Source: Prado023 sp963736425
Lineage (GTDB): Bacteria > Actinomycetota > Actinomycetes > S36-B12 > CAIYMF01
Assembly (NCBI GenBank): GCA_963736425.1
Contig: CAVTOX010000025.1
Span: forward strand, 1-64,000
DNA: 64,000 nt
Direction of reading: 5' to 3'
In this document: in pieces, positions 36,493-43,831 of the stretch
Position numbering within the stretch: position 1 is the stretch's first letter
Layout of the letters: each line of letters starts with the position of its first letter
Made by a program: the position numbers and the translations under genes
Notes under the pieces: model-generated
The model's database searches: none
What the model was told of the DNA's origin: nothing
Seen by the model: only the letters and a program-made list of their open reading frames with translations

Positions 36493-36721
36493 CCCTCGCT
36501 CCCACGACCCGCCGGGTGCTGGCCGAGTACCTGGGCACGATGATCCTGGTCGCCGCGGTCGTCGGCTCTGCGGGGACACCTGCCCGATCTACCCCGGCAA
36601 GCGCTACGAGGACTGGGCCCTCGGCGACCCCGCCGGCCAGGGCGTCGAGGCGGTGCGCCCCATCCGCGACGACATCCGCCGACGCATCGAGGCCCTGATC
36701 AGCGAGATCGCCCCCGCCTGA
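36489..36721 (+). pseudogene. aquaporin::arsC deletion scar
   Basis: The frame starts as GTG overlapping the reductase stop and reads VTLAPTTRRVLAEYLGTMILVAAVVGS, the first transmembrane helix of an aquaporin/glycerol-channel protein of the type found in ars operons. It then turns abruptly into the C-terminal end of arsenate reductase in another frame: GDTCPIYPGKRYEDW, then VRPIRDDIRRRIEALISEI and a stop at 36719-36721. The intact arsC 2 kb downstream has the same segment. A deletion between the 5' end of the channel gene and the 3' end of an arsC copy is the simplest explanation. No functional product is expected. Confidence 0.75.
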
Positions 36722-36746
36722 CCGGCGCCCGGGCGAAGTACCCGAA

Positions 36747-36792
36747 CGCCGAACACCCGGCCACCCCTCGCGGGGCGGCCGGGTGTTCGGCG
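36747..36792. terminator. strong bidirectional terminator
   Basis: A perfect 16-base inverted repeat, CGCCGAACACCCGGCC against GGCCGGGTGTTCGGCG, encloses a 14-base loop that can itself fold (CCCC/GGGG). It lies between the end of the aquaporin::arsC scar on the plus strand and the Cys-rich gene on the minus strand. Confidence 0.75.
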
Positions 36793-36805
36793 TCGGCGTG
36801 GGCCT

Positions 36806-36886
36806 TCAGCAGCAGCCCGTGTCACAGCAGCCCTGCTTGTCCTCGGGGGTGGGACAGCAGTCGGTGGTGTCACAGCAGTCGGACAT
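36806..36886 (-). CDS. 26-residue Cys-rich metallothionein-like peptide
   Basis: This is a very short gene. The peptide has eight cysteines in 26 residues, all in four CC pairs (SDCCDTTDCC near the start, then GCCDTGCC at the end), with acidic spacers. The ATG at 36886 is preceded by AGAAGGGG at seven bases. Its promoter region holds two ArsR-type operators shared with the divergent arsR gene, and a strong terminator lies downstream. CC pairs could chelate As(III), Cd or Zn like a metallothionein, or deliver metal to ArsR. I know of no named family, and the function is inferred from composition and place. Confidence 0.65.
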   Translation of the reverse strand: MSDCCDTTDCCPTPEDKQGCCDTGCC

Positions 36887-36906
36887 CGGATCCCCTTCTC
36901 GGTCAC

Positions 36907-36922
36907 ATCGACAGGTGTCGAT
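36907..36922. promoter_or_regulatory. ArsR-type operator 1
   Basis: This is a perfect palindrome, ATCGACA-GG-TGTCGAT, in the 95-base interval between the divergent Cys-rich peptide and arsR genes. A second copy lies 38 bases away (centre to centre). The position suits repression of both promoters by the adjacent ArsR. Confidence 0.65.
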
Positions 36923-36944
36923 GAATCACCATCGTGAACCATGC

Positions 36945-36960
36945 ATCGACAGATGTCAAT
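36945..36960. promoter_or_regulatory. ArsR-type operator 2
   Basis: ATCGACA-GA-TGTCAAT repeats operator 1 with one mismatch in the right arm and ends 21 bases before the arsR ATG. The ATG at 36934 lies between the operators, which argues against it as the arsR start. Confidence 0.6.
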
Positions 36961-36981
36961 ACATGTGCCACCATCGAGCCC

Positions 36982-37356
36982 ATGGCCACCACCGCACCGG
37001 TCCTGCCGCCCCTCGCTGACGACGATGGGGCCTGCTGCGCGCCGCTAGCCCCGCCGTTGGACGCCGAGGCAGCGGTGGCCCTGGCCAGCCAGCTGAAGGC
37101 GCTGGCCGACCCGGCCCGGTTGCAGCTGCTCTCGATCATCCTGGCCAGCGGATCAGCGTGCATCTGCGACCTCACCGCACCGGTGGGGCTCAGTCAGCCC
37201 ACTGTGAGCCACCACATGAAGGTCCTCGTGGACGCCGGCCTGCTGCACCGGGAGAAGCGCGGGAGGTGGGTCCACTTCAGCGTCATCCCCGAGGCCCTGC
37301 GTGACCTCAGCGACCAACTGGCCAACCCCCGCGGGACGCTGACCCCACCAGCCTGA
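36982..37356 (+). CDS. ArsR/SmtB-family repressor (second)
   Basis: This 124-residue metalloregulator differs from the first ArsR. It has an N-terminal CC pair (DDDGACCAPLAPPLD) and a CICDL motif in ASGSACICDLTAPVGLSQPTVSHHMKVLVDAG. The extra CC pair is reminiscent of the CadC/AztR style, in which N-terminal cysteines join the metal site. The ATG at 36982 is preferred because two operator palindromes fill the sequence upstream. It is divergent from the Cys-rich peptide gene. The inducer could be As(III), Cd or Pb. Confidence 0.88.
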   Translation: MATTAPVLPPLADDDGACCAPLAPPLDAEAAVALASQLKALADPARLQLLSIILASGSACICDLTAPVGLSQPTVSHHMKVLVDAGLLHREKRGRWVHFSVIPEALRDLSDQLANPRGTLTPPA

Positions 37357-37384
37357 GCGCCTCACCCAACAACGAATCAGGACC

Positions 37385-38074
37385 TCACTCCGCGCGAACT
37401 TCCGCGGCCTGCACCCAGCCATCGATCCGGGTCGTGAGGTCGGCCAGGGTCCGCTCGAACGCGGCCGGCGTGCCGACCGGGACCGGGTCGGGGACCGACC
37501 AATGGGTGTGCCCGACCTGGACCTCGCGATCAGCCGAGTCGCACACCGTGATGATCACGTCGTCGGCGGCCAGGACCTCGGTCGTCGAGGCGGGCCGGTC
37601 GGCCAGCAGTCGCAGCCCGTGCGAGCGGGCGACCCGGACCGTGCCCGGGTGGATCCGGGCCGCGGGCCTCGTCCCCGCGGAGGCGACCGGGCGCCCGGTG
37701 CGGGTGGCCCAGAGCGCGGCCGCGAGCTGCGAGCGGGCCGAGTTGCCCGAGCAGACGAACACGACCCGCCCCGCCGGCAAGGGGGGGGTCGGGAACCAGC
37801 CCAGGGCCGTCAGCGCCTCGGGGACCAGGCGCACGTAGGTTCGCCGGCCGTCGGACTCCGAGGGCAGCCGGCGCACCAGCCCAGCGGCCTCCAGCACCTT
37901 CAGATGGTGGGCCAGCAGGTTCGAGGACATCCCCAGCGCGGCAGCGAGGTCCCGCGGGCTGATGTCGCCCACCTCGAGGGAGTCGACCACCTGCAACCGG
38001 CCCACATCCGCCAGCGCCGCGTGCCCGGCCGCCCGCCACTGCACGCTCGTCACCTGCGGGGACTCAGTCGCCAT
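37385..38074 (-). CDS. ArsR-type HTH fused to arsenate-reductase-like phosphatase
   Basis: This 229-residue protein combines an ArsR-like winged helix (DISPRDLAAALGMSSNLLAHHLKVLEAAGLV) with a low-molecular-weight phosphatase domain of the ArsC class (VVFVCSGNSARSQLAAALW, catalytic Cys-x5-Arg). The HTH lacks the CVCDL metal site. Further conserved phosphatase positions are visible in ASAGTRPAARIHPGTV and DDVIITVCDSADREV. Such fusions are known in actinobacteria and may couple arsenate reduction to regulation. The ATG at 38074 has no ribosome-binding site and may be leaderless. It is divergent from arsC. Confidence 0.85.
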   Translation of the reverse strand: MATESPQVTSVQWRAAGHAALADVGRLQVVDSLEVGDISPRDLAAALGMSSNLLAHHLKVLEAAGLVRRLPSESDGRRTYVRLVPEALTALGWFPTPPLPAGRVVFVCSGNSARSQLAAALWATRTGRPVASAGTRPAARIHPGTVRVARSHGLRLLADRPASTTEVLAADDVIITVCDSADREVQVGHTHWSVPDPVPVGTPAAFERTLADLTTRIDGWVQAAEVRAE

Positions 38075-38367
38075 TGAGCAAGAGTGACCTTCGCACCCGC
38101 CGCAGTCAAGCAGGACGACCCCGCTGGCAGCCCACACCGGCCTGGCATTGGGCACCCACCCGACCGACCCGCCCAGATGAACACTCGATGACAGCCAGGG
38201 GAATCTTCGATCGACCGCCGCCCGCGGCCTTGACGAGATGCCGTTCCCGGCCCCAAGATCGCTCAACATCGGTTGACCGAATGACGGGCCCGGCCCCGCC
38301 GTCGAGCGCCGGTGAGCCGATCAGCCGAACGGCTGCACAACCCGCCACCACCCTGAGAGGACCCGTC
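38075..38367. other. divergent promoter region of the arsC locus
   Basis: The interval between the HTH-phosphatase gene and arsC has no gene. It contains a perfect TCAAC/GTTGA palindrome, annotated separately, about 90 bases before arsC. Confidence 0.5.
38263..38276. promoter_or_regulatory. candidate ArsR operator before arsC
   Basis: TCAAC-ATCG-GTTGA is a perfect 5-base inverted repeat with a 4-base spacer, close to the classical TCAA/TTGA core of ArsR operators. It could bind any of the three ArsR-type proteins in this island. Confidence 0.45.
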
Positions 38368-39039
38368 GTGACCAGTGGGTATGAGCGCACCGACCTGACG
38401 CTGGACCAGGTCCAGGCCATGCGCACCGCCGCCGTCCGGCTGCAGCGCGACTTCGACGGGGTGTTCGGCACCGAGACCATCGACCGGTTCCTGCACACCT
38501 CCTACGACGCGTTCGCCGGCCGGGCGACAGTCACCCGGTACCTTCCGATGCTGGCCGAGCGGTTCGCCAAGCAGCGGCTCAAGGCCCTGGCCCGGGTCGA
38601 AGGCAAGGCCGGCACCGGCATCCCCACCGTGCTGTTCCTGTGCGTGCACAACGCCGGGCGCTCGCAGATGGCCCTGGGCTTCTTCCAGCACCTCGCCGGG
38701 GACCGGGCCGCTGCCTGGTCCGGCGGATCCGAGCCCGGTTCCGAGATCAATCCCGCGGCCGTGGCCGCCATGGCCGAGGTCGGCATCGACATCACCGCCG
38801 AGTTCCCCAAGCCATGGACCGAGGAGATCCTCAGGGCCGCCGACGTCGTGATCACCATGGGATGTGGGGACGCCTGCCCGATCTACCCCGGCAAGCGCTA
38901 CCTCGACTGGGAACTCGCCGACCCCGCCGGGCAGTCCATCGAGGATGTCCGCCCCATCCGCGACGACATCGAAGCCCGAGTCCGGGACCTGCTCACCGAG
39001 CTCAAGGTCGCACTCGACAACTCGGCGTCCAGAGGCTGA
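38368..39039 (+). CDS. arsC: arsenate reductase ArsC (thioredoxin/mycothiol-class, LMW-PTP fold)
   Basis: This enzyme reduces arsenate to arsenite for export by ACR3. The 223-residue protein has an N-terminal helical domain (TDLTLDQVQAMRTAAVRLQRDFDG to RYLPMLAERFAKQRL) and a C-terminal phosphatase-like domain with the loop FLCVHNAGRSQMALGFF. Redox cysteines are in TMGCGDACPIYPGKRY. The helical extension is typical of actinobacterial arsenate reductases. The GTG at 38368 is preceded by GAGAGGA. A partial second arsC copy survives near 36.6 kb. Confidence 0.92.
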   Translation: MTSGYERTDLTLDQVQAMRTAAVRLQRDFDGVFGTETIDRFLHTSYDAFAGRATVTRYLPMLAERFAKQRLKALARVEGKAGTGIPTVLFLCVHNAGRSQMALGFFQHLAGDRAAAWSGGSEPGSEINPAAVAAMAEVGIDITAEFPKPWTEEILRAADVVITMGCGDACPIYPGKRYLDWELADPAGQSIEDVRPIRDDIEARVRDLLTELKVALDNSASRG

Positions 39040-39176
39040 ATCCGACGAACGCCCAACCCATCCAAGCCGTCGCACACGGACGTCCCCCTCGCCCCGGTGA
39101 GACAGGCGACGGCTGCACCCCCGGATCGGGTCCCTCAGCACTTCCACCGCCAGCACCACAGCGGTGGACTGACGGT

Positions 39177-39449
39177 ATGGCCACAATCACCCAGGTCAAG
39201 GACCGCACCACCTGCAGCTGCACCGGCATGACACTGGCAGCCCTCGAAGTCCTGGCCACCGACGGGCAGCGAACCCACGAGTACCGAATCCGCGAATGGG
39301 CCTACAAAGGAGTCTGGCAACTCCAGGAACTCAAGGACGGCGCCACCGGGATGACCGACACCGACTACATCGACCTCGGCGAGTTCCCAACCCAGGAAGC
39401 GGCCCTGGCTCACATCGAGCCGCCGACCGAGGCGCGGAGCACTCCCTGA
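39177..39449 (+). CDS. hypothetical small protein
   Basis: This 90-residue soluble protein is not recognised. It has a CSC motif in RTTCSCTGMTLAALEV, a compact strand/turn pattern (HEYRIREWAYKGVWQLQEL) and an acidic C-terminal part (MTDTDYIDLGEFPTQEAALAH). The frame has normal codon use for the region. No clear ribosome-binding site was seen. It lies 137 bases after arsC and may be unrelated to arsenic. Confidence 0.5.
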   Translation: MATITQVKDRTTCSCTGMTLAALEVLATDGQRTHEYRIREWAYKGVWQLQELKDGATGMTDTDYIDLGEFPTQEAALAHIEPPTEARSTP

Positions 39450-39508
39450 CCTCACGGGCTGTGCAGGCGCCGACACCCCCGGGGGGGGGGCGTACCCGGG
39501 GGCCCCGG

Positions 39509-39606
39509 GCGCGGTATGGAGTTCACCTCCAGTGGGGCCGGCAACGGCTATGGGGTGGGCGATCCCGATATCCGCTCGGACCCGTAGCCCAATTCGTAGC
39601 CCAGTT
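39509..39606 (+). repeat. dispersed repeat, copy 3
   Basis: The core GCGCGGTATGGAGTTCACC runs to GGTGGGCGATCCCG (39509-39567). The tail continues to GTAGCCCAATTCGTAGCCCA and ends at CAGTT. Stem arms GTTCACC and GGTGGGC pair over all seven positions with two G-U pairs. It follows the 90-residue gene by about 60 bases, just after a C5G10 tract at 39476-39490. Confidence 0.75.
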
Positions 39607-39642
39607 CTGAGGCTGCTGGCAGGGCCGGTCTGGAGGCGGGCC

Positions 39643-39996
39643 CTACCGCCCGTACCCCCTTCCGTTCTGCGTGCCGACGGGTTTGCCGGGCTTCTGTTGT
39701 TCCACGCCGGGGTTGCCGGCAGCGGTGGGGCGTCGGCATGAGTATGGCCGGGGTTGATCGTGGTGCCGGCTCGCTGGCTCTCCGGCTGTGCTGGCGCAGG
39801 GTGGCCGGGGAGCTATTGTCCGGCCGGGGACGTGCTCCACCACCGCGGTCTCCCACGTCTGTTCCGCTTCCGGGGTGATCGCGCTCACCCGGGGACCGAC
39901 CGCGCCCAGCACCGCCGCGACCAGGAGCGCAGCAATCAGCGCGAGTCCCGCGGCGCGCGGGACTCGACCGCGCCTCGCTCTCCGTCCGTGACTCAT
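39643..39996 (-). CDS. possible small exported or anchored protein
   Basis: This frame of 117 residues begins with a basic stretch (MSHGRRARRGRVPRAAG) and a hydrophobic segment LALIAALLVAAVLGAVGPRVSA that looks like a signal peptide or anchor. The remainder is low-complexity and Pro/Arg-rich, so only the first half looks like a real protein. The ATG at 39996 has GGGGGTGGG before it. The function is unknown and the gene may be degraded. Confidence 0.35.
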   Translation of the reverse strand: MSHGRRARRGRVPRAAGLALIAALLVAAVLGAVGPRVSAITPEAEQTWETAVVEHVPGRTIAPRPPCASTAGEPASRHHDQPRPYSCRRPTAAGNPGVEQQKPGKPVGTQNGRGYGR

Positions 39997-40225
39997 CCCA
40001 CCCCCGGGTTCCACACCGCTTCCCCGCAAAGTAGCCCAGACAAGGGCAAGGAACAGCAATCACCGCGATAACACCCACCCGGGCTGCGCTGGGGTTCGGA
40101 CCCTGACTCCCACCGATGAACGCGCTGACTCCGAGGGTGGCAACGAGGGTCTAAGGCGACGGGCGCTGACGGTTTATGTGGATTGGTCCTTGCGTGGGCG
40201 AAGTTGCCCCGAGTAGCGTCGAGGG

Positions 40226-40244
40226 TTAGGTAAGGCAGGCCTTC
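40226..40244 (+). promoter_or_regulatory. DtxR/IdeR-like iron box
   Basis: TTAGGTAAGGCAGGCCTTC matches the DtxR consensus at 14 of 19 positions, with a perfect TTAGGT left arm. It ends 22 bases before the GTG of the small membrane protein, almost the same spacing as at 24.35 kb. Confidence 0.4.
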
Positions 40245-40266
40245 AGCAATTGGAAGTGGGTGGATC

Positions 40267-40566
40267 GTGGGCAGCAGTTATGACAACTCCGAACTGCGCC
40301 GCAGGCAGAAGGCTGGGGACTCCGGCCTCACTCGGGAAGGGATTCTGTTGGGTGCCTTCGGGAGCGACGTTCCCGCCATCGTCGATGTCGATGGTCGTGT
40401 CCGCGACCGCAGGACGTGGAGGCCGATGTTGGCACCGGTCGTCGCCCTGGCCGTGGGGTTCCTGCTCACATTTGTCGGCCCGCTGCCGGGGCTGGGCGTC
40501 ATGATGGTCTCAGGTGCCTTGCTGGCCAGTGTGGTCGTCGGCCTGCAGATCTGGTTTGGAGGGTGA
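40267..40566 (+). CDS. small two-helix membrane protein
   Basis: This is a 99-residue protein with a hydrophilic N-terminal half (MGSSYDNSELRRRQKAGDSG) and two close transmembrane segments, MLAPVVALAVGFLLTFVG and GLGVMMVSGALLASVVVGLQIW. No family is recognised. The GTG start has GGAAGTGGGTGG upstream. A DtxR-like box lies just before it, so iron may control it. It is followed by the zinc-ribbon/lipoprotein locus on the same strand. Confidence 0.6.
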   Translation: MGSSYDNSELRRRQKAGDSGLTREGILLGAFGSDVPAIVDVDGRVRDRRTWRPMLAPVVALAVGFLLTFVGPLPGLGVMMVSGALLASVVVGLQIWFGG

Positions 40567-40607
40567 GTCCGCCCACCGTGGAGGAGGCGACGTCTGGGCT
40601 CAGGGGG

Positions 40608-41833
40608 ATGAGGCGAGACGTACTTGGAGGAGGACGCTGCCTACTCGGTTGGCACCGATTCGTCTCGACGTGCTCCGATGACGGGACGTCGGCCTCCGCC
40701 GAGTGCAGCCGCTGCGGGAGGTGCCTGCCCGATGCCTGTGTCATGGGGCAAGGTCCGCGCCTGGCGGTGATGGACCGGCGAGGGTCCTCGTCGCGGCGGG
40801 CGCCGGACAGGATTCGGCGTCGGCGGGCTCGGTTGTTGGCAGCCGGCCTTGCGGCCGTGTCGCTGGTCGGCTGCACCAGTTCGACGGACACAGGCTCAGG
40901 CCCGTCGGCCATGTCGGGTTCGCCGGATGCCGCGGTCATCGCCGGCGTGATCCCCTCGAAGTGGGTCATCCAGAGCCGGCCCTTGCTGACCGCAGCAATT
41001 GACAGCGGGCTGGTAGACGACGACCAGCAGTACGACGAGATGACCGAGTTCGCATCGAGCCTGCCGTGGAAGCACATCCGCGCCGGCGGTGTCGTTCAGG
41101 CCGCGGCGTGTACCGGGTCGGGGGCGCCCACCGTGGTCTATAGCAACGGGCTTGGGGACGGCTCCGTGGCCGACAGCTCGGCGTGGGTGTTTGCGCGCAG
41201 CGCCTCGGCTCAGTCCGCGGTGAGCCGGGTCTGCCTGTTCGACCGGCCCGGTGTTGGCTTCTCAGGGCCGCGCCCGGTCGGCGCGGCACCCAATGGCCCG
41301 GTCGCCAACGCCACTGAGATGACTGCCCTCCTGCAGGCTCTCAATGAGACGGGCCCGTTCGTCGTCGTCGGCTCGTCCTACGGGGGACTGGTCGGGCGCA
41401 CTGCATCAGCCCAGGAGCCAACCAAAGTGGCAGGCCTGGTCTTGGTGGACGCAACAGCCCGCAGCAGTGGGAGACGTTCGGCGAGTCGCACATGACCGAG
41501 GGTGGCGCCCCACTGGACATGGAATCCGCGGACCGGGCGGTCGCGGACGGATCGACCATGGGCGGCAAACCGGTCGTGGTGCTGCGCGCCGGCATGCACG
41601 AGGGGTTCCCGGCGAAGCTCTGGACATGGTGGAAGAGGGCCTAGACACGGACTGCCGAATCGATCTCGGACGACACGGTCTTGGGCGTGGTCCCCGCATC
41701 CGATCACGAGATCCCGGTGAAGGCGCCGAACGCTGTCGTCGCCGCCACGAAAGCAGTCATCCAATCGGTGAGGACCGGGGAACCGATGCCCACCTGCCCC
41801 GCCGGCTTCGCTGATGCAGGAATCACCTGCTGA
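40608..41833 (+). pseudogene. zinc-ribbon leader plus lipoprotein alpha/beta hydrolase (frame broken)
   Basis: From the ATG at 40608 the frame first reads a tiny zinc-ribbon-like module (GGGRCLLGWHRF, then ECSRCGRC). It then runs on, without a stop, into a probable lipoprotein from the ATG at 40770, with lipobox LAAVSLVGC. The hydrolase part has LFDRPGVGFSG and the nucleophile elbow GSSYGGL. One missing C near 41458 shifts the frame (expected VDATAPQQWETF). Later an in-frame TAG sits at 41642-41644, after which the frame continues to the proper-looking end at 41833 with VVPASDHEIP. Two defects make a pseudogene likely, though both could be sequence errors. Confidence 0.6.
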
Positions 41834-42050
41834 CGTCTGCGCCGATCCGAGCGGTGCGGTGTCCGGGGTCCCGGTCACCGCAAATGGCGAGGGTCTGTCA
41901 ATCTGGGCGGTCGGCGGTTACGGCGGTCGAGCCTCGAGCCATCCTGGCCGGTTCCTTCGTGAGACTGATGTGAGGCACAACGTGTGGGATCGAGGCGCTT
42001 CCCGGCTGCGCTGGAATGGCACCCGTGACCCCTAGACGATCCGTTCCAAG

Positions 42051-42069
42051 TAAGCGTAGCCTCACCAAT
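42051..42069 (+). promoter_or_regulatory. weak DtxR/IdeR-like box
   Basis: TAAGCGTAGCCTCACCAAT matches the DtxR consensus at 14 of 19 positions and ends 26 bases before the ATG of the 51-residue gene. Taken alone it is weak; the constant spacing with two other sites strengthens it. Confidence 0.35.
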
Positions 42070-42095
42070 ATCCCACAACCTAGGGAGGGTCCTCG

Positions 42096-42251
42096 ATGAA
42101 GGATCTACGGTGTCTCATCCTCTTTCACAGCTACGCGGCGCAGCACGCCCCCGACACGCCGGGCTGGTACATGGAATGCCGCCGCTGCGGTCACGTGAAG
42201 GACAACTTCAGCCAGGAGCAGGGCGGCAACCCGTGGGGCGCTGCCGGCTAG
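42096..42251 (+). CDS. tiny zinc-ribbon-like protein
   Basis: This 51-residue protein has the layout of small actinobacterial zinc ribbons: a first Cys with an His close by (MKDLRCLILFHSY), then WYMECRRCGHVKDNF, which gives Cys-x-x-Cys and a nearby His. The start has GGGAGGG at good distance. It is related in pattern to the module at 40608 (CLLGWHRF to ECSRCGR). No function is known; zinc binding is an inference. Confidence 0.65.
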   Translation: MKDLRCLILFHSYAAQHAPDTPGWYMECRRCGHVKDNFSQEQGGNPWGAAG

Positions 42252-42410
42252 GCCACTGAATTGGGTGCGCCTGCCGGGCGGGGGGCGGGGCCTTGTGGTG
42301 TTTCAGGTGCGACCCAGGGGATCAGCGGGACCAATAGGCCCCGCGCCTGAGCGGCGAGGCCAGAGCGAAGGTCAGGGTCGCCAGTCCGACGGGGCCGGAG
42401 GTGGTCCGTG

Positions 42411-43551
42411 ATGGCGAGCATTCGTGGTAGGACCGCCTGGGTGGCATCGGCACTTTCCGTGATCCTGCTCGCGGGGGGCTGTACGGGCACGGAACCGCGG
42501 CAGGGCACCGAGCCGTCCGCGTCGCTGGCCGCGCTCGGGCCGCTGCTTCCCATGGCCACGTCGGAGGCCGACCTGACCGTGGATCGGGGTCTGGCGGCGG
42601 CACTGGACAAGGAGTTCGCCTCCGGCGAGTACAAGGACCTACGTTCGGTGATCGTGCTCGCCGATGGCCGGACCGCGTACGAGCGGTACTTCCAGTCGGG
42701 GCCGACCGATTACCACCACGTGTTCTCGGTCACCAAGAGTGTGATCAGCACCCTGATCGGCATCGCGATCGCCGACGGGGCCATCTCCGGGGTCGATGCC
42801 ACCCTGGCCGAACTGCTGCCCGACAGGGCCGGTGACATGACCAAGTCGGTCGCCGGCACCACGCTGGAACAGTTGCTCACCATGATGGGCGGCTTCACCG
42901 ACGAGGATCCGGGGCCGACGGTCACCGACTGGGTGGCAGACATCCTCAACAAGCAGGCGTTGGACCCGGGCAGCGGATTCGCCTACTCCAGCAACAGCGT
43001 CCACCTGGTCTCGGCGATCCTGGCCGAGGCGACCGGGCATGCCGGTCCTGGACTACGCCCGGGCCAAGCTGTTCGACCCGCTGGGGATCCCCAGCACCCC
43101 CGCCGCCCAGCAGAGCATCAATGATCCGCAAGCCTGGGACGGTCCCGGTTTCGGGTGGGCCGTGGACCCGCAGGGCATCAACGTCGGTGGCTTCGGGCTG
43201 CGGCTGCGCGCCCAGGACATGGCCAAGATCGGCCTGCTGTACCTCCACGACGGCCTCTGGGACGGCCAGCAGGTCGTCCCAGCAGAATGGGTCCACCAAG
43301 CAACCACCAAACGCGCGGACACCGACAAGGGCGGATACGGCTACTTGTGGTGGGTCGACCCTGTCGACGGGGACCGGGAGTACCTCGCCGACGGCCGCGG
43401 TGGGCAGCGGATCTTCGTGGTCCCGAACCGCCAGCTCGTCGTCGTCTACCAGGTGTGGACCGACCCCGCGACCGGCCATGCCGAACAGCCAGTCCAGGCG
43501 AAGATCGACGACATCTTCTTCACACTCATCGCACCCACTTACAAATCGTGA
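42411..43551 (+). CDS. beta-lactamase-fold serine hydrolase lipoprotein (one frameshift)
   Basis: This is an exported serine hydrolase of the beta-lactamase/transpeptidase fold (EstB or 6-aminohexanoate-dimer hydrolase type). The signal peptide ends in the lipobox ILLAGGC. The catalytic SxxK is FSVTKSV near residue 107, and the Tyr and later GGRG-type motif are in FAYSSNSVHL and ADGRGGQRIFV. One extra C near 43036 breaks the frame; without it, EATGMPVLDYARAKLF reads through. The ATG at 42411 has GGAGGTGG six bases upstream. The protein would sit on the outer face of the membrane. The substrate is unknown. Confidence 0.82.
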
Positions 43552-43831
43552 CCTCCACTCGGGCACCGCGGTGCCCGTGTCGCGCGCGACGGAGCAGGCC
43601 GTTCCCTGAACCACGCAGAGCTGCGCTCGTGTCTGATCGTTGCGGAGCGCGGTTTCGCCGGTCACATCGGTGATTGCGAATGTCGGGACCTTGGTCCCGA
43701 GTTGTGTATGGGATCGGTAAACCGGGATTACCGGGTTCGCAAACCGGGCACGAGATAACAACTGAGGTGGCCGGCAACCTGCTGGTGTCCGTGAGGGACA
43801 CGACCACCGAACCGAAGGGAACGCAGTACTG

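Noticed and set aside
42061..42110. Ribosomal leader or riboswitch before the 51-residue gene
   Set aside because: Only a ribosome-binding site and a weak iron-type box are visible; no recognised riboswitch fold was found there.
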